This document shows positions 37,800 through 48,283 of a stretch of 64,000 nucleotides of DNA, piece after piece. Each line of letters begins with the position of its first letter. The stretch's first letter is position 1. The translations under genes were made by a program, and so were the position numbers. The stretch is from Nyssa sinensis (Eukaryota > Streptophyta > Magnoliopsida > Cornales > Nyssaceae): contig CM018038.1 in the NCBI GenBank assembly GCA_008638375.1, positions 13,972,515-14,036,514 of the forward strand, in the 5' to 3' direction. Under the pieces are notes generated by a model that saw only the letters and a program-made list of their open reading frames with translations, was not told the DNA's origin and made no database searches.

Positions 37800-39269
37800 A
37801 AAGCTGAACAGAGCCTCCTTGCTGGCTGAGGAATGTCTGCATAAGAGACTCTAGCTGGGTTGTGCGAGCACTGAAGTCTGTCACCATCTGCTCCAGCTCT
37901 ACATTACGTCTCTTAAATGCTTCAGCTCTCTGTGTGGCTGCGTGAAACCTAACATCACTCTCGATGGTAGAAGACGATGTTGTCAGCTACATCCTACTCC
38001 CTAAGCCATGCACATATCTGCCCTTCTTGTCTAGAACAGTCTCCCGTATCTAGTCATCAGTCGGCTAAGCACGTAGACAGACTATTTCCTCCTATAAAAA
38101 CTTAAATATATGTTACTACTTTTATAAATTTAGATTAATATTAAATTAGTAATATTGGTATATATATGTAAATAACTTACATAAAGCCTCTGAGCTTCAG
38201 AACCAGCCCAACCCTTCTTGGGGTTGTAGTGCGTCCTATGCCACAAATCAATCGGGCTAGGTGGTGCACCAGTCTCCTGGTCTCGCTACAGTAAATTAAC
38301 AGTAGCTTGTGAAGATTGATTTCATTAAAAGCTAATACAATAACAACTTCATACATTTATTAACTTACCATCTCATGCCTATAACGTACAAAAGATCGTG
38401 ATCCACCACAGTGGGTCACCTTTTGCTTGCTTATGCTCTCTTTGTTTTTCTTGTTAACTTCCTACACTTGGCTAACAAAGAAGGTTAGTATAAATGACAA
38501 TGATTTATCATACAACAAAATTAATTATGACAATATTTACCTAAAATGCATCACTAGAGAACCGGTCGCATAGTAAAATCCAATCCTCCACCGTCACTCC
38601 TTTGTAGGGTTTGTCGCGAGGATTTTTGTCTGCCATTACCTCTGCCTCGTAGTGCACGTGGAGCTTGTGTCGATAGTCCTTAAAGCAAACTCCAAAGTAA
38701 TGGTCCATTACCTTCACCACATGTGGTAGGTGGAGATAGATATCAAACTTCTCCTATAAAGCATTTCATTGTCAAAACAATACTTCATTAAATATGTTAA
38801 AATTAAATTGAATACAATAATAAAAGACATACCAGGATATGAGCATGAATATCCTGTCGCTGCTCATTAGTGATGAGACACCAGTCACTAATATGGAGTG
38901 AGGCGCGTAGTTGGCAAATAATGCCAACGTCAGTGGTAAACTATTGTGCCTACCCACCGACGGGCTTCAGCAAGCCTAGAGGTATCTTAATCTAAATTCG
39001 GGCGCCCCCTAATGCCTCCATCTGTAGTTGCAACTTGTGGTTCTTTAACTTACTGCGTCCTCATCTAAAGGTGGTGGCCGAAGCTTCAAAAGAAATAAAA
39101 TAGAAACAATTAGTACCATACTTATATAATCATTAATAAAAATGAAACTATGCACACCATCAATAGCAGGAGCGGTTGACCCTACAGAGGACATGCCAGT
39201 ACCACTAGTAGGGAAAGGGGTTGATGGGTCTGACCTCAGTGTGCGCTTGCATGATCTTGGTCCAACCAT
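37800..39269 (-). pseudogene. CACTA second gene, Transposase_24 (Ptta/En-Spm, TNPA-like) type, multi-exon and probably broken
   Basis: Minus-strand exon-like blocks can be read in order. A start MVGPRSCKRTLRSD lies at 39269. A block at about 38755-38545 contains KDYRHKLHVHY and ends VTVEDWILLCDRFSSDAF before a GT splice donor. A block at 38460-38370 reads SKQKVTHCGGSRSFVR. Another at 38280-38186 reads SPIDLWHRTHYNPKKGWAG. The last block, ending near 37800, is a predicted coiled coil reading ELEQMVTDFSARTTQLESLM. These are the ordered motifs of the Transposase_24 family, which in CACTA elements binds subterminal repeats. In-frame stops occur between 39060 and 38940, so it is likely inactive, though some may be intronic. 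Exon ends are approximate. Confidence 0.75.
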
Positions 39270-39691
39270 ATCTAAAAGAAAGTATAAAAATAAAATTCCA
39301 TTACTTCATAAAAATGAAAATATATTACATCATAAAAATAAAAATCAATTACATGCATTACATTTGATCCTAACACATGTAACACCTATTACAATTATGC
39401 ATCTAAGTTTGTATCATCATTTGTTCTTAAAATTTCTTCATTCTCAGTACAATACTTTGACAATGTATTATCCTCAAAATCACTTTCCTCGTCATCATCA
39501 TCATTAATGAAAGTTGTATCCCTCGGATCTAACTATCTAGTATTGGTGACGTCGGAAGTTACGACATGATCTGGTTTTACATCAATTCTATTCAACCGAT
39601 ACAAAGTAACATCTTATTGATCATGCCAGACAACACTATTGTAGGCAGATTGAGACTATTCTTATAGTGTCTCCTCAATCTTCTCCAAATC

Positions 39692-42600
39692 TTACTCTCC
39701 CTTTTGAACTTTTAGTACATCATAAACATTTTTAAACTTTATTTTTTGGACAACATGCCAATCACTTCTGATTTTTGTGTCCTTCAAATAGAAAACTTGT
39801 TTTGCTTGAGATGCCAATACATACGGATCATCTTTAAATGTCGTACATGATATATTAACACTTATGAAGTGCTTATTGACCTGTATTCCAATTTTCTTGT
39901 TACTTACATCCCACAAATCACATTTAAATAGATACACAGAATGACTGAAGCAGTAATGTAACTGTATGATATTTTCTAAGACACCATAACACTCTACACT
40001 TTGTCCTGTTTCATAACCTCCTTGAACAAGGACACCGTTATTCTGTGTTCGCCGGTGCACATCACATTCCTTAGTGTGAAATCGAACACCATCAATAATA
40101 AAACCAGTATACTAAAATATCCTTTGATCGGGGCCACATGTCAAGGCATATAATTGATCGTATGTCTCAGGAGATTTTTGGTGGCGTAATAACTTCTTTT
40201 ATTAATTGAATACAACTATAAAATTAATTGAATACAAATGCATTAACTAATTCAATTACAATTAATTGAAACCTATACTTTCACGTTTTTTGAACCACTT
40301 TGGAAACATATTTTTTGCCTTTACTCTACATCAGTAATATGTTCTCTCTGAAGTTCAATCGTATGCTCACTACATAAGATAAGATATGTTTTATGTAACT
40401 TACATTTATATACTAACCTAGTATTGTAATGATTTTGATAAACTTAAAATATGGCAATGTCTCATCACAGTTGTTGAGCAAGGTATAATGGGTTTTTTCA
40501 AGTCTTCAGGATGATACCATTCATATATACGGACACCTATTGACTGCACATTCTGAGTGAACACCACAAAGCCAGTTCGTTGCTGCCCTGGACATTTATT
40601 AGAATTTTGTTCTTCATGATTAAACCTTGTCTCAATATCTTTAAGATGCATAGAGCAGAACGTGAGACATTTAACATCAACGTATGCCTCAGCAATTGAC
40701 CCTTCCATTCGTGCTTTGTTACGCACATATTGTTTTAATGTGTGCAAATATATGTTTTAATAATTAGTTAATTATAAATTAAAATAGTTAGGATGGATAG
40801 ATAAGACAAAAATTAAAATTTAATGCACATTTCCATTGGATACATCCAACGGTATTAGACAAGTCCACCAATTTTTGCCTCATGCAGCAAATGCATAACT
40901 AAGTGGACCATTACATTAAAGAAAGCTGAAGGAAAAATCTTTTCCAACTTGTAGAGGATCACGACAACATCTCTTTCAAGCTTTTCCAGTACTTCCAACT
41001 TCAACATTTTGGCACTTAATTCTCTAAAGAAGTAGCCCAACTCAATCAATGTCGTTGATATGTCATCGATGAGATATCCATATATTGTAACCAGAAGAAG
41101 TTATAAAAAAATATAGCAGTCATGGCTCTTCAATTCAGATATTTTCTCATCTTTAACATTTACACACTAAGATATATTTGATGCATATCCATTTGGGAAC
41201 TTCACCTATTTAAACCACTCGCAAATCATCATTCGCTAGTCGGATGATAACATATAACATGCAGAAGGCATGATACATTTATCACTTCTATGTATTAGGT
41301 GCAACTCTTTCTGTATTCCTAAGTCCTGCAAGTCCAACCAGGCTTTAATAGTATCCTTCATCTTTCCTTCAATGTTCATTAAAGTTTCCAATACATTATC
41401 ACAAATGTTCTTCTCGATGTGCATAGCATCCAAATTGTACCTTAATTTAAGGGTCTCCTAGTACAACAACTCAAAAAATATGCCCTTCTTCGTCTAATTT
41501 AACTCCACATTAGTACGCCTCCTCTTCTTAATACCCGGTATCTTCCCAAACCTCACTGGTTGGATGAGTGCCAATTGCGACAACACGTCTTTTTCCTAGA
41601 CAACAATGAAGGTGATGATTTGCGCTTAATTTTTTCATTAAACAGATGCTTCTACCAATTTCACAAGCCATGTGATGACGGTAGAAAACAAAAATGGCAC
41701 ATGTGACATATCTTTTTTCCATTGGACAAATGTAAGGAACATGCATCCTTATTGCAAACCGGACATGCCGGATACCCCTTAGTGCTCCACCAAAAAAAGT
41801 TCTCGTATGCAGGAACGTCATTTATGGTCCACAGTACCGCTGCATGTAATTGAAATGTCTCATTCTTAGAGACGTCGTATACCTCTACTCCAACCTCCCA
41901 CAATTTCTTCAACTCGTCCACTAAAGGACGTAAGTACACATCAATTTCATTACTAGGAGACTTCGGCCCTAGAATAAACAATGACATGAAGATAAGTGGT
42001 TCTTTCATACATTTCCATGGTGGAAAGTTATACTGCACAAGCAACACCGGCCACATGTTGTAGGCATTACTCGTGTCACCGAATGGATTGAAACCGTCGC
42101 TAGCCAGCCCAAGTCATACCTTACGTAGCTTATTTGCAAACCATTTATGATTTCTATCAAACTTAGCCCAAGTTTGAAAATCTGCCAGATGCCTACATAC
42201 ATTTTCCTGTCTTTTGAGACATGTATAACCTTTGTAGCCTCGGTTTTAAGAAAAAATATCTCAGCACCTTGTGCGAAATTGTCTTGCTATTTCTTTCATT
42301 CACCTTGTACTTGGGTTCATGGCACACCGTACACTCCAAACATTGTTTAGTCTCCTTCCAAAATAACATGCAATCGTTTTTGCAAGCATGTATGGGAATA
42401 TACTTGAGGCCCAAATCTCTCAACCGTTTTTTCGCCTCGTAATATGATTTTGGAAGGGTTTCCCTAGTAGGAAGTGCTGCTTTAATCAATTCAATGATCA
42501 TATTAAATGAATTGTTACTCTATCGGTTGATGGTTTTAATATAAAGGAGTCTCACGAGAAAATTCAGTTTCAAAAACTTCTCACAACCCGGATATAACAG

Positions 42601-43011
42601 TTGCCTTGCTTCCCTCAACAAGAAATCCAATGCTTTCGATTGTCTTGTGTCACTCTTGTGACTACGAGCCCCAGTCATAACCCCTTGTAAGTCTACCAAT
42701 ATTTGTGGCAAGCCATCGTAACCGACCTTAACATTATCACCTAAGTCATTATCATCGTCTTCTTCTTCATTCTCACTTACTACTCATACGTCACAGTGTT
42801 CTCCATGAAATTCCCAATACGTATACATCTTGTCCACCCTATACTGGAGTAGGTGCTCTTTGGCGCCATCTATATGCATATAATCCTTATTATTGCACCT
42901 CCTACATGGATATCTTATGATATTTCTTCCATCTGTAGATGCATGAGCAAACTCAATAAAATCTTTGATCTCCTTCACATACCCTGGCAAATGCCTGCCC
43001 CTCAAGTCCAT
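39692..43011 (-). pseudogene. CACTA TNP2-type transposase, decayed
   Basis: Family blocks occur in the normal order on the minus strand but in different frames. They are a transposase-associated domain (43011-42784, with YPCRRCNN and TYWEFHGE), the IHACKNDCMLFWKE block (about 42390) followed by CTVCHEPKYK, and a catalytic-region motif SDGFNPFG (about 42095). After these come LHAAVLWTINDVPAY with STKGYPACPVC (about 41800), DAMHIEKNICDNVLETL (41433-41380), a block with FFRELSAKMLKLEVLEKLER (about 41030), a DUF4218 block (KQYVRNKARMEGSIAEAY, 40740) and a DUF4216 block (40060-39692). At least several frameshifts and stops separate them. The intact protein would catalyse cut-and-paste transposition in the nucleus. 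Confidence 0.88.
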
Positions 43012-45069
43012 CTAACTCTTATCCATTTTCATCTACCTAATACAAGTAAAAAATGTTGCTTATTATAAATATGAAACATGAATCCTAGCGCCTCCAACTT
43101 CTCTCTAAAGGGTAAGGTGGTTATATCCCATTCATGAATGCACAATTTACATTGCAATCAGTAGCAAATCAAATGCTTGATTTCACTCGGACAAAATTTC
43201 GGCAACATCTCTTACGGTTCTCTAAGTATACGAGATAGACATTACTATGCCTAAATATATACCCAGAGAACAATAGGAAACCGTGCTGACATTTTTTCAT
43301 AATGGAATATTCAAGCATTTCTCTATTGATTGTAATGCAGATTTATGCATTCCCAAACGGTCCTACTCTAGACAATTCAAAAATTAATTTTTATACACAC
43401 GAGTCCAATCGCCAATAAATTTCGCGACAAGATTCACGAGTGATAAAAATGACTCTCGAACGGGGTTAGGCTTACATGAATGTAATTATACATTGAGTTA
43501 CATGATCATTTAGTTACAAACACTACACATTCAATTTACCTAACCTACATGATCATTTAGTTTTTTTGGGGGTTTAAACTTATTTTTAATTAAACTGTAC
43601 CTCTTCTTATCTCATCCAAATGAGCACTAAGCTTGATTAACAATAGGAATAGGACAGAAACATAGTTTAATCTTTGTACATGCCCGTACTAAAATGTCTC
43701 TTAATGATATATTAAGCTGATTCCAAATATGTAATTAAGTAACACACATCACATCAAAATTGTCCAAACATCACGTTAATTTGACGTTTGGACACAGATA
43801 ATCGTCATAACAAATTAGCAAACAGACACAAAGAGTCTTCATAACATAAGCCTAAATTGATCCGTTAAGCTCCAAAGTTTTCACATAACAATAATAGTCT
43901 TAGTTTAAACCTTTCCAATTGAATATCTAATTTTTGCATTTGTCAAGTACCAAAAAAACACTTAAAAAAGTATTACCAAACGGACACTAAGTGATTCTAT
44001 GATAAATATGTTTCTAAGAAGTGATTCTTGGAGAAGTAATTTAATGTTTGGATAAATGTTTTAAAAAAAGCACACAAAAAAAAATATTAATAAAAGTGGT
44101 AATAATGTTTTTTTTTACCTAGATTATAAAGTATTTAGGTAATATTTTTATAAGTGATTATGAAAGTTATAATATCATTTTTTCCTTTTAAAATTTATTT
44201 AATGGTATGGAATATATTTGGTCATATGTTATATAAAAATAGTTTAAAAAATTATAAAGAAATACTTTTGGAAACTTTGATGCACAAGGGTCATGGAGTC
44301 AATTTTCATTTCATATGAAGAGACCTTTATTATCAGGCACCCTTTTTTTTTTTTGGGAGGGAAGGGGGTGAGTGACTTAGGCACTTTTAGGCAATGCTGC
44401 TTCTTTCCCTTTTTGTTTCCTAAGACCTTTCAGATGCTTTCTATCACTGAGCTACATCAGCTTTGACACATTAGTTTAGTTTCATAATTTGAAAAGGACA
44501 CAATCTTTGGACATAAAAAATTATTAGTCTAATTTTTTATTTTATTTTTATAAATAAAGAGTTTTTTTTTTCAGTTTAATATTCACAACTGCAAATTTAT
44601 TTGTCAGCAGTTAAGCTTGCCATTAAATTTTTCTTTTTCATTTTTTTTATTTTCTTTTCCTTTTTAGTGACAACCAAAACTATTTTAATAATACAAGTGT
44701 TGAATTTGAAAAAAAATTTATGTGAATCAAGTGCGTGGACTAGGCCAATTAGCATATGTCATGTATACATGTTTAGTTTGAAGGAAACAAAAAAATTATT
44801 TTTACCTATATGACATAAAATGATTGACTGGGTTTATTAACTAAGTTAATAAATTTTATTCACCTAAAAATTTAAACAATAAAAATCATACCATGCTAAT
44901 ATGTGAAAAAAGTGGCAACTCTTTAAATATGAAGTTGCATTCTTATATTTTCGTTTTTGTTTTTGGCTATTCGCATTCTCACACTTGACTATGTAAACAT
45001 TTTATCATTGTACTAAACTATGACTAGCCAGTTAGATATGCAGAATTTGAGATCACTATGCATGCACCG

Positions 45070-45101
<32 letters not shown>

Positions 45102-45346
45102 ACATAACATAACAAAACAACATCAAATAGAGGCTTATATACATTTATATGGAAGTTTGGATACAAACCTTCAAAGCCAAAGAACAAATGTGTAAAGAAA
45201 GTAAAATCTTGGTAGAAAGCTCGCAAGAGAGAGAGAGAGATCAACTCGAGACCGATGAGTGAGAGAGATAGATAGAGTTACCGTCTCAATAGTCGTTATC
45301 GGAAGTCACCGTCGTTCGAAAGTGATCACCGCAGTCAATGAACTGT

Positions 45347-45391
<45 letters not shown>

Positions 45392-45429
45392 TCGAGCAAC
45401 CGAATGAGATCTGCATGCGGTTTGGGAAA
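43012..45429 (-). other. CACTA 5' leader/promoter region
   Basis: This is the part of the element upstream of the TNP2-like gene. About 43.0-45.0 kb is AT-rich without recognisable genes. At 45150-45430 the sequence becomes GC-richer with (GA)n runs (45225-45242 and 45349-45388). Read on the minus strand this is a CT-rich leader with a possible splice donor at GAAG|GTTTGT near 45170. It is the likely transcription start region of the transposase message. A (TA)n run lies at 45074-45100. Confidence 0.45.
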
Positions 45430-45862
45430 AATATTGCAGACTTATCAGCAACGCACATATCGTGTCGCTAATAAATTTTTTGGCGTTGCCAAAAGTATTC
45501 AAGACGATGTCGTTTTAATTGTCACACTATTAGCGACACATATTCGTCCGTCGCTAATACTCTATACTTTTAGCGACTTACCTGTTCGTCGCTAATAATT
45601 ATTTTGGCATCACTAAAAGGTGTACGCCATTTTTTTCACGCGAAAAATCATTTTTTATCATTTTTAGCGATGTACGTGCGTTGCTAATAATAAGTTTTAG
45701 TGATGCTTGGCATCACTAAAAGGTGTACGCCATTTTTTTCACGCGAAAAATCATTTTTTATCATTTTTAGCGATGTACATGCGTTGCTAATAATAAGTTT
45801 TAGTGATGCTTTTTTGGGCATCACTATTATATGCATCGTTGAAAATAGACATTTTTGGAGTG
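45430..45862. repeat. Subterminal TAGCGACG-type array (right end of CACTA) with 103-bp tandem duplication
   Basis: TAGCGAC and GTCGCTAAT variants are spaced as at the left end. Within the array a unit starting CATCACTAAAAGGTGTACGC is duplicated in tandem at about 45608 and 45711 (period 103 bp, nearly identical), recording a recent slippage or unequal exchange inside the old element. Confidence 0.85.
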
Positions 45863-45874
45863 TATATATATATA

Positions 45875-45967
45875 TAGTGCATATATGCATTCGATAAACA
45901 CCCAAGAAAGCAACTAATTCGCCACTCTTTTTTGTCCCCCTCCGAATATCATGATTTCCACCTTACT
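45875..45967 (+). repeat. Right copy of the ~90-bp direct repeat flanking the CACTA element
   Basis: Same orientation as the copy at 33968-34060. Shared blocks include AGCAACTAAT and AATATCATGATTT. It lies about 215-305 bp before the oxygenase start codon, so it may be original promoter sequence of that gene. Confidence 0.8.
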
Positions 45968-46111
45968 ATATATATATATCCATGCGAATATTTAATGAGG
46001 ACCGAAAATTGAAATGCCAGGACAAAAAAATAAAGACAAAACAAGGATAAATTAGGGATAGACTATGATTTTCTTCTGTGCAACTGGACTACAATACAAT
46101 GTTTCTTCTTC

Positions 46112-46170
46112 TATATAACATATACAACGTTAACTAAATCACCCACCATTTCTCTCTCTCTCTCTCTCTC
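46112..46170 (+). promoter_or_regulatory. TATA box and CT-rich leader of the oxygenase gene
   Basis: TATATAA at 46112-46118 stands 63 bp before the (TC)n-rich leader ends and the ATG at 46181 follows. A transcription start near 46145 would leave a leader of about 35 bases made largely of CT repeat. The CACTA element ends about 250 bp upstream of the TATA box. Confidence 0.5.
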
Positions 46171-47493
46171 AGCCCCCAACATGTTAAGTGCAAAACGACT
46201 TGTAGAAACAGTTTGCCTGACATCTGTTCCAACCAAGTTTGTTACGCCGTGGAATCCCGATGATATCATTCTTTCAGAGAAAGAAAAAGTTCCCATCATT
46301 GATTTTTCCTTACTAACTTCTGGTACTCCTGATCAATGCTCCAAAGTCATCCAAGACATTCGCTATGCATGTAGCGAATGGGGATTCTTTATGGTAAATT
46401 GCTTTACTTTAGTTAGGGTGACTTGCATCCATCTTTTATTTGCTGCCAAAGTGTGGGAAGAAAAATCAGTTCCAACCTTGGTTGGAACAATTTGCCCAAA
46501 CTCAAATCACTTTTCACTTCTAAGCGGACAATACTTGGCTCCAAATTTGATCTATGACACAGTTAGGTTACAACGAATACATAATTAAGAGGGATTTCTT
46601 TTACTTAATTTGAAACTAAGTACCGTCTCTTATAAATAATATAATTTAATTATATTATATTCTCTAAATACTAGGTATAGATAATCTTTTGAGTTCAAAT
46701 CACATAGTTAACTATTGTAATAGATATTATGAGAAGTTTTTAGGTAGAACGGGTGACCGTAATTATGTTAATTAGTTCGAATCCCAGATATTCTCTTGAT
46801 CATCTCAATAATAGCTTCAGCTGTTCTTCAAGTTATCTCTGTTTGAAATTCAATCTTCTTGGCAAAAATTGTTTGGTCCAACTTGAAGTGTATTATCTGC
46901 AATGAGGCGTTTGATTTTGATTTTCTTCTCCTCTATAAGTTCCGACATATAGGGTGTGTTGATATTTATTTGCAGGAGCTTGGTGATTGATGTTAGTTTT
47001 ATGTCTTCATTAAAAAGGTTTTGGGTGGGGCGTTAGTATGGTTTGTTCTGCTTGGATTGATTCTTTGGTTTCCAGAATGCAGTGGGTGTCAAAATATGAA
47101 TTTTATGGTATTTGCTTTTGCTTGGGATTTGTTTTCAGGCTTCTTGTTTTTTTAGGCTGCCTTCTCGTTCTTTTTTTTGGTTTAATGCTGATATATGATT
47201 TGGTTCCTTGTTTTGGTCTCAATCCAATTGTAATAAATCTTTGTACACTGATATTTTTTATGTATATCTTGTACATTTTTTTTACATTCATTATTTTATT
47301 ATGTATATCTTGTACATTTTTTTTACATCAATAATATTGTTACCCTTACTAATAAAAAAAAAAGTCAAGTTGTACATGTTATTTATTTTTAAGAAAATAA
47401 AAAACCTCTTTTTGCCTCACATAAAATAATTAACAAGGTCATGGATCCAATTCAACTAAAAATTTCTCATTATATAAATATGTATGCATTTAA

Positions 47494-47520
47494 CCCCCCC
47501 CCCCCTCCCCCCGGCCCTCA

Positions 47521-47580
<60 letters not shown>
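47494..47580. repeat. C-run plus (CT)n(TA)n compound microsatellite
   Basis: A run of about 20 C with one T passes through a short GC-rich link into (CT)n and then (TA)n. It lies in intron 1 of the oxygenase pseudogene, upstream of the Copia element. Confidence 0.93.
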
Positions 47581-47581
<1 letters not shown>

Positions 47582-47763
47582 AATACGTGCATAACTAGTG
47601 GATTATTACAGATGTTCAAAAAGGTATATTCGCACAAACAAAAATCGATGTTGGGATATTCCTCTTTATACTAAAATAAATAAAGAAATAGAGGACTTTG
47701 GCCATATATATGTGATAGAGAGAATGTCAAAAGATATAAATACTTAATTAAAATCTTCTTTAT

Positions 47764-47907
47764 TGTGAGCCAATTAAACCAAGTTATATTTTTGGTAAGA
47801 GTTGATTTATTTTAATCCTAATAAGACTAGGAGTCCTTGTCCTAATAGGAGTAGTATTTTAATTCAATTAGAATTAGAAATCCTAATTGTATTAGGATTA
47901 GGCTTTA

Positions 47908-47949
<42 letters not shown>

Positions 47950-48244
47950 AGCCGTGTGAAGAGATCGCCTGCCGCAAGCCAACCAAAAAAAAACATGTCC
48001 AGGCGCATGGAAAATAGCCACGGCTGATTCATGTGTGAGCACTGAATTACAGTAGCCATCTTTGATTTGTTTATATAAAAGTTTTGATTACACATTTACC
48101 GAGACAACTCTATTGTTCATATTTAATTCTAATTCATTCTGCATCCTTGTTTCATTGTTTTTCCTTCATTCAAAATTCATCCTTCTGAATATGCAGTGAG
48201 AATTAATTTCCTTCAATAAATCTTTGATTGTTTTTGGTCCAACA
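47764..48244 (+). repeat. Copia 5' LTR
   Basis: 481 bp, starting TGTGAGCC and ending CCAACA. TATATAA at 48072-48078 is a plausible LTR promoter TATA box and AATAAA at 48215-48220 a plausible polyadenylation signal, placing the R region between them. It carries a (TA)n run about 14 bp longer than the one in the 3' copy. Confidence 0.97.
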
Positions 48245-48246
48245 AT

Positions 48247-48258
48247 TGGTATCAGAGC
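48247..48258 (+). promoter_or_regulatory. Copia primer-binding site (initiator tRNA-Met)
   Basis: TGGTATCAGAGC begins two bases after the 5' LTR. It is the standard complement to the 3' end of plant initiator tRNA-Met, used to prime minus-strand DNA synthesis. Confidence 0.95.
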
Positions 48259-48283
48259 TTGGTTATTTTTTCGATTCGTGAAG

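Larger units (their letters stand above)
34072..45862 (-). mobile_element. CACTA (En/Spm) DNA transposon, 11.8 kb, degenerate
   Basis: The left end is CACTAAAAGACAAGG; the right end, read inward, is CACTCCAAAAATG, with the fifth base changed from A to C. A TAT trinucleotide lies on both sides (34069-34071, 45863-45865), the 3-bp target size of the superfamily, though the right flank is itself a (TA)n run. Inward from the minus-strand start come a subterminal TAGCGACG-type array, a GA-rich leader, a TNP2-type transposase (43.0-39.7 kb), a Transposase_24/TNPA-like gene (39.3-37.8 kb), a 161-bp satellite, and the second subterminal array. Both genes carry frameshifts or stops, so the element cannot move by itself. 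The exact termini are inferred; the CACTA nature is certain from the proteins. Confidence 0.85.

Noticed and set aside
46738..47340. Possible SINE or LINE tail in oxygenase intron 1 (B-box-like TTCGAATCCCAG; T-rich 3'UTR-like stretch)
   Set aside because: No A box, protein motif, poly(A) boundary or target duplication could be established.
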